Notes: generated by a model from the sequence alone, not told the origin. 9,775 bases of DNA from Tannerella sp. (GCA_031279875.1 JAITHS010000232.1:1-9775), one strand, 5' to 3'. Counted from the first letter of the stretch, positions 1 through 5,522 are shown. Made by a program: numbers and translations.

Positions 1-150
1 GCCACGCTTGTAGTCGCCAAGTGCCAGGACGGCACCGCTGTATGAATTTTGAATTAGTCGGTTGGCGTTGCGCGCAGGGCCACTACAGGCGTCCGCCCCC
101 ATGTAGAGACGCACGGCGTGCGTATCCACGGCGGGGGCGCAGTTCCGACA
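1..150. repeat. GC-rich imperfect palindrome, likely dispersed intergenic repeat
   Basis: This stretch has no convincing gene. It is clearly richer in G and C than the tRNA leader next to it. Its core is an inverted repeat: ACGCAC at 109-114 pairs with GTGCGT at 118-123 around a GGC loop. An outer arm, GCCCCC at 95-100, pairs with GGGGGC at 133-138, leaving an internal loop. Short palindromes of the GACGCACGGCGTGCGT kind look to me like dispersed intergenic repeats of Bacteroidota, but copy number cannot be judged from one window. The minus strand is open from about 186 down to 1, with an ATG at 102-100 that would give 34 codons running off the left edge. This could be the start of a gene, but the frame runs through the palindrome and resembles no family I know. 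Confidence 0.4.
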
Positions 151-174
151 GAGGGCGAATGAGAATAGAAACTC

Positions 175-222
175 GCACAGAATGAAGATTTAATAAAAAA
201 GTTTGCACAGAATGAAAATTTA
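175..222. repeat. Two-copy 18-bp direct repeat in the tRNA leader
   Basis: GCACAGAATGAAGATTTA at 175-192 recurs at 205-222 with one changed base, a period of 30 bp. The second copy starts at the last base of the -33 promoter element and fills most of the spacer before the -7 element. It may be a local duplication or a paired protein-binding site. Nothing in the sequence decides between these. Confidence 0.6.
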
Positions 223-233
223 TACTACTTTTG
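202..233 (+). promoter_or_regulatory. Bacteroidota-type promoter for the tRNA-Gly pair
   Basis: TTTG at 202-205 (-33 element) is separated by 20 bp from TACTTTTG at 226-233 (-7 element). This matches the consensus for the primary sigma factor of Bacteroidota, TTTG then about 19-21 bp then TAnnTTTG. Transcription would start near 238-241, about 12 bases before the first tRNA, a normal distance for a stable RNA leader. Confidence 0.85.
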
Positions 234-251
234 CGCCGTCAAACGACAAAG

Positions 252-324
252 GCGGAAATAGCTCAGTTGGTAGAGCATAACCTTGCCAAGGTTAGGGTCG
301 CGAGTTCGAGTCTCGTTTTCCGCT
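252..324 (+). tRNA. tRNA-Gly (anticodon GCC), first copy
   Basis: A complete 73-nt cloverleaf can be drawn. The acceptor stem is GCGGAAA with TTTCCGC, then discriminator T. The D stem is GCTC with GAGC, and the anticodon stem is TAACC with GGTTA around the loop TTGCCAA. The T arm is GCGAG-TTCGAGT-CTCGT. Anticodon GCC reads GGC and GGU glycine codons. CCA is not encoded (CAA follows the discriminator), so it must be added after transcription. An identical second copy begins 38 bases downstream and both probably share one transcript. Confidence 0.97.
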
Positions 325-362
325 CAAAATGATCGCTTAACAGCTTGCGCACAAGGTTTAAT

Positions 363-435
363 GCGGAAATAGCTCAGTTGGTAGAGCATAACCTTGCCAA
401 GGTTAGGGTCGCGAGTTCGAGTCTCGTTTTCCGCT
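363..435 (+). tRNA. tRNA-Gly (anticodon GCC), second copy
   Basis: This is identical over all 73 bases to the copy at 252-324, with the same GCC anticodon and no encoded CCA. The 38-base spacer between them (325-362) shows no promoter elements, so this copy is likely co-transcribed and released by tRNA processing. Complete identity points to recent duplication or gene conversion. Confidence 0.97.
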
Positions 436-439
436 CAAA

Positions 440-473
440 TAAAGCCTTTTACAAAAGGCTTTATCTTTTTTAT
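440..473 (+). terminator. Intrinsic terminator after the tRNA-Gly pair
   Basis: TAAAGCCTTTT at 440-450 is the perfect reverse complement of AAAAGGCTTTA at 453-463, an 11-bp arm with AC between. In practice the loop will open to several bases. A T-rich tract, TCTTTTTTATTT, follows from 464. This is a standard rho-independent terminator closing the tRNA transcript. It ends only about 30 bases before the start codon of the HSP90-family gene, which leaves no obvious room for a complete separate promoter. Confidence 0.85.
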
Positions 474-503
474 TTACTTCATGATGAGATATTCTTTTAC
501 ACT

Positions 504-2297
504 ATGAATGACACTAAACCCTATCTGTTTCAGGTCAATTTAAAAGGAATGATCGAGCTGCTCTCCGAGCATATATATAGCGCTCCCAATGTGTTTGTGC
601 GCGAAATCCTTCAAAATGGCGTTGATGCTATCACTGCAAAAAAAAGTATCGACGAGTGCTTCGATGGTGAAATCAAGATATTTGTCAAAGAAAAACGCGA
701 ATCAATTCTGATATTCGAGGATAACGGAATAGGTCTTACTGAAGAGGAAATACATCAGTTTCTTTCAGTTATAGGTCAAAGTTCAAAGCGAGGAGACCTT
801 GCCGAAAAAGATTTTATCGGAAAATTCGGAATCGGGCTTCTGTCCTGCTTTGTTGTTAGTAATGAAATTGTTGTCGAAACAAGATCGCTGTTCCGAGAAA
901 AAGGGATTCGCTGGCGCGGAAAAGCCGACGGAACATACACTCTTGAAGAAATATCCGAAGAAATTCCGCACGGAACTCGTGTTCTTCTTCATCCAAAAAA
1001 CGAATGGCGCTTGCTTTTCGATAAAAACGAAGTGCGCAAAAACGTACTTCATTTCGGAAGCGCTCTTCCGGTGAAAATAAGCATGATACACGAAAATGTC
1101 GTCGAAGACCTTGTCGGCGGAACTCCTTGCTGGCTCGACCCAAAATCTTCAAAAAAAGAGCTGCTCGACTATGGTAAACAGACTTTTAATATACTTTTTC
1201 TGGACGCTTTTCAACTTCGATCCAAAGCCGGCGAAATCGAAGGTATAGGCTTCGTTATGCCACACAAGGTTCAGTTCACCGGAACGCGCGATCACAAGGT
1301 GTATCTAAAACGGATGTTCCTCTGCGAACAGGCTGGTAATCTGTTTCCTGAATGGGCTTCATTTGTGAAATGCGTACTCAATACCGATAGTCTAAAACCG
1401 ACAGCTTCGCGCGAATCGCTCATGGAAAACGACGAACTGAAGGCTGCAAAAAAAGAACTCAATAATAATTTTAAAGATTATCTCAAGTATCTGACTGTTA
1501 CCGATAATAAAACGCTCGAAACAATTGTGCAGACACATCATCTGTATATAAAAGCGCTGGCTACCGAAGATACTGAATTGCTTAAACTTTTTATTGATTT
1601 CATTCCCTTTGAAACTAACAAAGGTACAATGAGTTTCGAGTCTATCAGAACATACAGCGAAGAGGTCGGATACACGCCTTCGCTCGACGATTTTCGACAA
1701 ATCAGGCGCATCGCAGGTTCGCAAGGAAAAACTGTTATAAATGCAGCGTATAGCTTTGAAACTGACTTAATAAAAAAGATAAAAGTCGTTTTTCCCGAAG
1801 TGCAGATCGAGCAGATAACGCCACAGGAAATACTTGCCGAATTTGGCGAAGTCGAAGCCAACGAAAGATACAACAAATTCGAGCAACGAGCTAATATTGT
1901 GCTTAAATCGCAGTATTGTACAGCCAAAATAAAATCGTTCGAGCCTGTCGATACTCCCGTTATATACGTAGCCAACGACGAAGCGCTGAATAATAAGAAC
2001 ATCCAAAACTTGTCGAAAGCCGGCAATCCCTTTGCTTCGACTCTGCAAAACTTCATCAAAAAGGCCGAAGAATCCACCCCTACCCTATGCTTTAATAAAG
2101 ATAATCAGTTGGTTGATGATCTAACTACGCTCGAAGATGATCAGCTCTTTGAAGCTGTAATTAATGTGCTGTACGTACAGGCTTTGATGCTCGGAAACTA
2201 TCCTGTAAACAAACGCGAAATGACTGTGTTTAACAACGCTATATATCAATTGCTCATAATGGGCATGAATAATTTCAGCCAAATGTTGGAGATCTAA
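504..2297 (+). CDS. HSP90/HtpG-family molecular chaperone, short divergent type
   Basis: This gene encodes a 597-residue cytoplasmic ATP-dependent chaperone of the HSP90 family. The N-terminal GHKL ATPase domain shows the N box REILQNGVDAI with metal-binding Asn38, DNGIG at 73-77, which contacts the nucleotide, the glycine-rich lid motif GKFGIG at 106-111, and GTRV at 157-160. The middle domain contains SRESL at 302-306; its Arg303 matches the catalytic arginine of the family. Residues from about 490 should form the C-terminal dimerisation domain, which is poorly conserved. There is no acidic charged linker, and the protein is shorter than E. coli HtpG (about 624 residues) and the usual Bacteroidales HtpG (about 680), so it is probably a second, divergent paralogue rather than housekeeping htpG. 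The start at 504 is chosen because the longer in-frame start at 345 would translate through a tRNA gene. The sequence after ATG (MNDTKPYLFQVNLKGMIELL) matches the family N-terminus. No Shine-Dalgarno site is seen. Confidence 0.9.
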   Translation: MNDTKPYLFQVNLKGMIELLSEHIYSAPNVFVREILQNGVDAITAKKSIDECFDGEIKIFVKEKRESILIFEDNGIGLTEEEIHQFLSVIGQSSKRGDLAEKDFIGKFGIGLLSCFVVSNEIVVETRSLFREKGIRWRGKADGTYTLEEISEEIPHGTRVLLHPKNEWRLLFDKNEVRKNVLHFGSALPVKISMIHENVVEDLVGGTPCWLDPKSSKKELLDYGKQTFNILFLDAFQLRSKAGEIEGIGFVMPHKVQFTGTRDHKVYLKRMFLCEQAGNLFPEWASFVKCVLNTDSLKPTASRESLMENDELKAAKKELNNNFKDYLKYLTVTDNKTLETIVQTHHLYIKALATEDTELLKLFIDFIPFETNKGTMSFESIRTYSEEVGYTPSLDDFRQIRRIAGSQGKTVINAAYSFETDLIKKIKVVFPEVQIEQITPQEILAEFGEVEANERYNKFEQRANIVLKSQYCTAKIKSFEPVDTPVIYVANDEALNNKNIQNLSKAGNPFASTLQNFIKKAEESTPTLCFNKDNQLVDDLTTLEDDQLFEAVINVLYVQALMLGNYPVNKREMTVFNNAIYQLLIMGMNNFSQMLEI

Positions 2298-2299
2298 AA

Positions 2300-2348
2300 A
2301 AATCGTTGCAACTGAGGCAAAATGTTTGCACCTCAATCGCAACGATTT
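2300..2348. terminator. Stem-loop terminator between convergent genes
   Basis: The arms at 2300-2317 and 2331-2348 pair over 18 positions with two mismatches, enclosing a 13-base loop. On the minus strand the stem is followed by seven T residues (complement of the A run at 2296-2302). That makes it a strong intrinsic terminator for the TonB-receptor transcript. On the plus strand only TTTAAT follows, so it is weaker for the HSP90 gene, though the hairpin would still protect the 3' end. It lies 3 bases after one stop codon and 19 bases beyond the other gene's stop. Confidence 0.85.
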
Positions 2349-2366
2349 AATAAGACCGTCAGTTAG

Positions 2367-4655
2367 TTACAGACTGAATTTTATCCCTGCAAAATAGCTT
2401 CGCGGAGCTACCGGTCCGTAGATATATCCCGAATCGCGCTTGGATCCGCGGTCAAAATCGCTTTGATAAGCATCGAAAACATTGCTAATCCCTGCGTTAA
2501 GTTGCGCTACGACATGCCGTCCGAACTTTAAATCGTACGAAAATTTAATCCCAAGATTAAAAAAGCATCGCGTATGTTCGAGCCTGTCGGCGGCAATATA
2601 TCCTGCCAGATGCTGCACATACATCGAACCGGTGTATGTGCCTGAGGCCGACGCCGAAAAACCCTTAGCAAGTCGCGCTGTGCCGGTAAAATATCCATAA
2701 AAATCGGGCGTGCGGAACATTTTTTTGCTTGCCGGCGCTCCCGTCTCGCTCCACTCTTCGGGACGCTCGTATTCGCTGCGCTGAACCGTCAAGCCGAATT
2801 GCAGGGTATAGTCCTGTCCCTTTGCAGCTTTGGCTTCGATATTTATTCCCTGCACAGCGGCGCCCGAGCCGTTGCGTTTCTCTTGAATAAGATTTCCGTC
2901 GGAATCTGCGCCCTTCTTTTCAAGCACAAAGACGTCGCGAAGAGAAGTATAAAATCCCTCAACCATTAAATTTGCCTGAAACGCGCCGAAAGATCGATAC
3001 ATATCTAACGATAGGCCAAGGCTTCGCGAGTGTTCGGGCTTGAGGTCGGGCGCAAGCTGTATCAGCACCGCGCTTCCGCCTGCGGCCAAAATGTGCAAAT
3101 CCTCCGAAAAGGCCTGCGGAGCGCTGAATCCTTCGCTGTAATTTGCTCTAAAACTGAGATTTGCTCCGACATTGTATTTCACGTTCAAACGCGGACAAAA
3201 AACCGGCTGGTCAATCATGCTGTGTTTATCGAGACGCGCACTCAAAGCCAAGTCGATACGCTCGTTTTTCCATTCGTTGAGCAAAAAAAGTCCAACAGTA
3301 TTCACTTTCTGTTTGATAGCGCGCCGGTAAGCCTCCGTTTTATCGTTCAAATCATCGCTATTGTACTCGACTCCACCGCTTATGGTAGCCGGCATAAAGA
3401 ACATACGATCAAACGAATAAGAATACATCCCTCCGAGGTCGAAAGTCAATCCCGAAGTAGAACCGTAGGCCTTCGGATTTTTCCCCGTGCCGTAATAACT
3501 CTGACGGTCGGTGTGCTGAGCCGAAGTATATAACTTCGTCTTATGCTTGCCGTTACCCGAAAGAATGTCGTATTTTATTCCCCCTCCGTTGATGTTGTGT
3601 TCGAGCTGTTCGGCAATATCGGCCTCGTGCGGAGGGAGTTTCAGATTATTCCCGCCACGTCTTTTTTCGGCGATATTGTGATACTCGAAGGTTATTTTCG
3701 ATCGTTGATTTGGACGTCCGAAGGCTCTGAAACCCACTGTGCTACCTCTGAGTTGAGGAAGCTCGGTATATTCATCTCCATCGAAATCGTAAGGGTTTCT
3801 ATTTTTGACATTTGCAAAGACGTATGCTCCGGCGTCTCCCGACGAAGAAGTCAGAGCCACATTTACGGCCATATTATTATCGGCAGTTTTTCCGCCGAGC
3901 ATCGACAAGCTGTACGAAAGCGAACCGGCGTTCTTAATCGCCTCTTTTGTAATGATATTGACCACTCCGCCTACCGCGCTCGAACCGTAAAGCGCCGAGC
4001 CTCCGCCGCGAATAACTTCGACACGCTCGATCATGCCCGCCGGAATCTGTTCGATTCCGTAAACCCCTGCAAGAGCGCTCACTATTGGTCGTCCGTCGAT
4101 AAGCAGTTGCGAGTATCGTCCTTCCAAACCATTGATTCTCACTTGCTGATACCCGCAATTCTGACAGTTATTTTCGACGCGCAGACCCGGAACAAAGGAA
4201 AGTCCTTCGGAAAGTACATGAGAATTAGTACTTTCAAGTATCGCCGAGGTCAAAACATTGACCACAGTTGGCGATTCTTTTCGCAGACTTTCGTTACGGT
4301 CGGCCGAGACAATCAAAGTATTCAGCTCCGTAACTTCCGGTTTCAATTCGATACTGAGGTCGAGTTTTGCTCCGTTTTCAAGTTCGATTTCGCGCTCGAA
4401 AGGCTCGTATCCGCCTGTAGCAACCACAATTGTGTATTTTCCCGGACGGATTCCGACGAAGCGAAAATGCCCCGATGCGTCGCTTGTTGCCGAGGCTCCC
4501 GTTTCTTTTATAAAAACCGGTATATAAGGCAGATGCTCGGCCTCTGCTTTATCGATTACATGCCCCGAAAGTTCGGAAGGCAATTTGGATTCCTGTGCTT
4601 CGAGCTTTGCAAATGCAAGAGCAAGCATCAGAAATAAATATACTATATATTTCAT
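2367..4655 (-). CDS. TonB-dependent outer-membrane receptor, probable metal or metal-complex importer
   Basis: The predicted protein has 762 residues. A signal peptide (1-21, MKYIVYLFLM onward, cleaved after Ala-Gln near 21) has no lipobox. A carboxypeptidase-regulatory-like beta domain (about 28-104) is typical of Bacteroidota receptors. A TonB-box-like TLIVSADR lies at 113-120, the plug domain at about 125-238 (RVEVIRGGGSALYGSSAVGG, NIITK), and the rest is a beta-barrel ending in FAGIKFSL. The plug carries ENNCQNCGYQQVRINGLEG, with a Cys164-x-x-Cys167 pair that I recall from a CirA/FepA-like subgroup. There is no SusD-like partner, so polysaccharide import of the SusC/D kind is unlikely. 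The histidine-rich gene upstream on the same strand hints at a metal substrate, which is inference. An in-frame ATG at 4706 would add 17 non-signal-like residues, so 4655 is preferred. A terminator follows at 2300-2348. Confidence 0.92.
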   Translation of the reverse strand: MKYIVYLFLMLALAFAKLEAQESKLPSELSGHVIDKAEAEHLPYIPVFIKETGASATSDASGHFRFVGIRPGKYTIVVATGGYEPFEREIELENGAKLDLSIELKPEVTELNTLIVSADRNESLRKESPTVVNVLTSAILESTNSHVLSEGLSFVPGLRVENNCQNCGYQQVRINGLEGRYSQLLIDGRPIVSALAGVYGIEQIPAGMIERVEVIRGGGSALYGSSAVGGVVNIITKEAIKNAGSLSYSLSMLGGKTADNNMAVNVALTSSSGDAGAYVFANVKNRNPYDFDGDEYTELPQLRGSTVGFRAFGRPNQRSKITFEYHNIAEKRRGGNNLKLPPHEADIAEQLEHNINGGGIKYDILSGNGKHKTKLYTSAQHTDRQSYYGTGKNPKAYGSTSGLTFDLGGMYSYSFDRMFFMPATISGGVEYNSDDLNDKTEAYRRAIKQKVNTVGLFLLNEWKNERIDLALSARLDKHSMIDQPVFCPRLNVKYNVGANLSFRANYSEGFSAPQAFSEDLHILAAGGSAVLIQLAPDLKPEHSRSLGLSLDMYRSFGAFQANLMVEGFYTSLRDVFVLEKKGADSDGNLIQEKRNGSGAAVQGINIEAKAAKGQDYTLQFGLTVQRSEYERPEEWSETGAPASKKMFRTPDFYGYFTGTARLAKGFSASASGTYTGSMYVQHLAGYIAADRLEHTRCFFNLGIKFSYDLKFGRHVVAQLNAGISNVFDAYQSDFDRGSKRDSGYIYGPVAPRSYFAGIKFSL

Positions 4656-4686
4656 TTTAAAATTGATATAACCGCACACAGAGCCT

Positions 4687-4702
4687 ACAGCTCCGCAGCT
4701 GT
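4687..4702. promoter_or_regulatory. Perfect inverted repeat in the leader of the TonB receptor
   Basis: ACAGCT at 4687-4692 and AGCTGT at 4697-4702 flank CCGC, a perfect 6-4-6 palindrome 31 bases upstream of the receptor start codon. It could be an operator or a small mRNA hairpin. It resembles no regulator consensus that I can name. Confidence 0.3.
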
Positions 4703-4756
4703 TCATTAATAAATACTGAGAGAGATTTTTTTGATGCTGACTGCCTATTTTCCCTT

Positions 4757-4764
4757 CAAAAATA
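4757..4764 (-). promoter_or_regulatory. Possible -7 element of an internal promoter for the TonB receptor
   Basis: On the minus strand this reads TATTTTTG, an exact TAnnTTTG match, about 100 bases before the receptor start. No TTTG sits 19-21 bp further upstream, so only half of a promoter is present. It would allow receptor expression without the histidine-rich gene, but the region is AT-rich and chance is plausible. It overlaps a weak hairpin (4745-4751 with 4759-4765). Confidence 0.3.
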
Positions 4765-4790
4765 GACGTAGTATCCGATATTTGAGATCC

Positions 4791-5153
4791 TTATGCTGCG
4801 ATTGGCGGTGCGCGCAGCCGGAGGTTCGTGCTGCGTCTTTTCAAGATTGGATTCGATTCCCGCGTTCCGGTTTCCGATATGCAAAAACTGTACGGAGCAT
4901 CAATCTGCACCGATGTTCCGCATGAGTGTATCGAAAACTGCGACAGCATGTTAATCAATTGTATCTGTGCCTCGTCGTGTCGATGTTCGGGTTTCTTTTC
5001 TGCTGATTTTTTGTAGGGATGCGAGTGAACGATTGTAACTCCGTTGATTACGTGTGTGTGTCGAAAGAATGAAATTCCCGAATAATATGCCGCAAACATC
5101 GTCATTAACAATGCAGCTGTAAGATTTCGTGTATTTTGTATCCTTTTTGACAA
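4791..5153 (-). CDS. Small membrane-anchored histidine-rich protein, putative metal-binding partner of the receptor
   Basis: The predicted protein has 120 residues. A basic N-terminus (SKRIQNTR) precedes a hydrophobic segment at about 11-30 that is either a signal anchor or an uncleaved signal peptide. Immediately after it come three histidine clusters: HTH at 32-34, HSHP at 43-46 and HRH at 57-59. A short amphipathic stretch (EAQIQLINMLSQF) follows, and the C-terminus has LRAPP. The layout resembles small uncharacterised Bacteroidota proteins that I recall beside TonB-dependent receptors; no function is established for them to my knowledge. Exposed histidine clusters suggest transient Zn, Cu or Ni binding in the periplasm, which is inference. 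The start is TTG at 5153: an in-frame TAA lies two codons upstream, and AAGGA at 5162-5166 sits 8 bases before TTG. A later ATG (residue 17) would cut into the membrane segment. It lies 135 bases before the receptor gene and is probably co-transcribed with it. Confidence 0.72.
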   Translation of the reverse strand: MSKRIQNTRNLTAALLMTMFAAYYSGISFFRHTHVINGVTIVHSHPYKKSAEKKPEHRHDEAQIQLINMLSQFSIHSCGTSVQIDAPYSFCISETGTRESNPILKRRSTNLRLRAPPIAA

Positions 5154-5161
5154 CTTTTACA

Positions 5162-5166
5162 TCCTT
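5162..5166 (-). promoter_or_regulatory. Ribosome binding site that supports the TTG start
   Basis: On the minus strand AAGGA lies exactly 8 bases before the TTG at 5153. Shine-Dalgarno sites are scarce in Bacteroidota, so this match is notable. It favours TTG over the internal ATG codons. The ATG that overlaps it is followed at once by a stop codon. Confidence 0.5.
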
Positions 5167-5179
5167 ATTAAAACGCCGA

Positions 5180-5211
5180 CAAAGGTACAATAATTTTTGA
5201 AAGCAGAAAGC
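5180..5211 (-). promoter_or_regulatory. Promoter of the histidine-rich protein / TonB receptor unit
   Basis: On the minus strand TACCTTTG (5187-5180) is a perfect TAnnTTTG -7 element. Transcription would start near 5173-5175, giving a leader of about 20 bases before the TTG start. The position expected for the -33 element, 18-20 bp upstream, falls inside the heptamer array and reads TTTC or CTTT instead of TTTG. The promoter is therefore good at -7 and weak at -33, and it borrows its upstream element from the repeat. Confidence 0.65.
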
Positions 5212-5259
5212 AGAAAGCAGAAAGCAGAAAGCAGAAAGCAGAAAGCAGAAAGCAGAAAG
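5199..5259. repeat. Heptamer tandem array (GAAAGCA), 8.7 copies
   Basis: Eight perfect copies of GAAAGCA run head to tail from 5199 to 5254, followed by five bases of a ninth. There are no interruptions, which indicates recent or continuing slippage. On the minus strand the unit reads TGCTTTC. The array starts 12 bases upstream of the -7 element of the receptor unit and overlaps its -33 region. A degenerate relative (TGCYTTC, four copies) lies at 5440-5467 in the opposite orientation. Confidence 0.95.
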
Positions 5260-5390
5260 TACCACGTCATTGCGAGGACGTTAACGTACAGGGCATTCGT
5301 CATTGCGAGGCACGAAGCAATCCAGCATACAGGAAGCAATCCAGAGAAAAAGAACGCTGGATTGCTTCGTACCTCGCAATGACGTGGTAC
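5259..5390. repeat. Nested inverted repeats of the GTCATTGCGAGG type
   Basis: Two inverted-repeat pairs share one right arm. The inner arms at 5298-5326 and 5356-5384 (29 bases each) differ at one position. An outer left arm, 5259-5277, is the exact reverse complement of 5372-5390 (19 bp). CGTCATTGCGAGG thus occurs twice on the left and once, inverted, on the right. GAAGCAATCCAG from the inner left arm also recurs in the loop at 5333-5344. The structure can form alternative long hairpins. Related GTCATTGCGAGG repeats are known as dispersed palindromes in several bacterial genomes. No transposase is present, so it is best called a REP- or MITE-like element. Confidence 0.85.
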
Positions 5391-5436
5391 TGTCATTACT
5401 TTTCGTTTGGGGCTATCATTCCTGCGACCAATGACG
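5384..5436 (+). repeat. Intergenic repeat module A, left copy
   Basis: This 53-base segment matches the reverse complement of 9603-9655 at 47 of 53 positions with no gaps. It begins GTGGTAC and ends ACCAATGACG, and its left end overlaps the inverted repeat described at 5259-5390. It encodes nothing recognisable. Confidence 0.85.
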
Positions 5437-5439
5437 TGT

Positions 5440-5467
5440 TGCTTTCTGCCTTCTGCTTTCTGCCTTC
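5440..5467. repeat. Degenerate heptamer array (TGCYTTC), four copies
   Basis: Four tandem units alternate TGCTTTC and TGCCTTC. This is the same heptamer as the 5199-5259 array but on the opposite strand, so the two arrays flank the palindromic element as inverted neighbours. The C/T alternation suggests an older or higher-order 14-bp unit. Confidence 0.85.
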
Positions 5468-5470
5468 TCC

Positions 5471-5522
5471 AAACCGCTTGCAGGGTTTAAAACCGCTGCA
5501 AGGGTTTGGCTGCAAGGGTTTT
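5471..5522 (+). repeat. Intergenic repeat module B, left copy, with internal GCAAGGGTTT repeats
   Basis: Three related units of about 15-19 bases (5471-5488, 5489-5507, 5508-5522) each contain a GC(T)TGCA or GCTGCAA core followed by GGGTTT. The first two units match the reverse complement of 9657-9694 with one indel and two substitutions. The last unit reaches into the stop codon of the glycosyltransferase at 5522-5524. On the minus strand the region lies directly after that gene and can fold into imperfect hairpins, but no clear T-rich terminator is seen. Confidence 0.8.

Noticed and set aside
345..503. In-frame 53-codon extension of the HSP90-family gene
   Set aside because: It would translate through the second tRNA-Gly gene and the terminator, and family similarity begins at the Met codon at 504.
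783..2077. Several minus-strand open frames inside the HSP90-family gene
   Set aside because: They lie opposite conserved ATPase motifs and have no recognisable content, so they are shadows.
504..2297. Histidine kinase or other GHKL protein instead of HSP90
   Set aside because: The N box, the GKFGIG lid motif and the middle-domain SRES arginine occur together in the HSP90 order, and no kinase dimerisation or receiver domain is present.
3543..4637. Long plus-strand open frame (364 codons) opposite the TonB receptor
   Set aside because: It is an antisense shadow of a well-supported receptor gene. Its product has no domain, signal or composition of a real protein.
2367..4655. SusC-type glycan importer
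   Set aside because: There is no SusD-like gene nearby, and the plug resembles the CirA/FepA type. The protein is also shorter than usual SusC proteins.
4656..4706. Upstream ATG at 4706 as the start of the TonB receptor
   Set aside because: It would place 17 residues without signal character before a clean signal peptide that begins at 4655.
5259..5390. Complete insertion sequence
   Set aside because: Inverted arms exist, but only 29 bases lie between them and no transposase or clear target-site duplication is visible.
4951..5396. Open frames running through the heptamer array and palindrome on both strands
   Set aside because: Their products are repeats such as LLSAFCF that merely translate the tandem array, without a credible start or family.
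5199..5467. CRISPR array
   Set aside because: The unit is 7 bp without spacers, and the other repeats are palindromic modules of unequal spacing. No cas gene is present.
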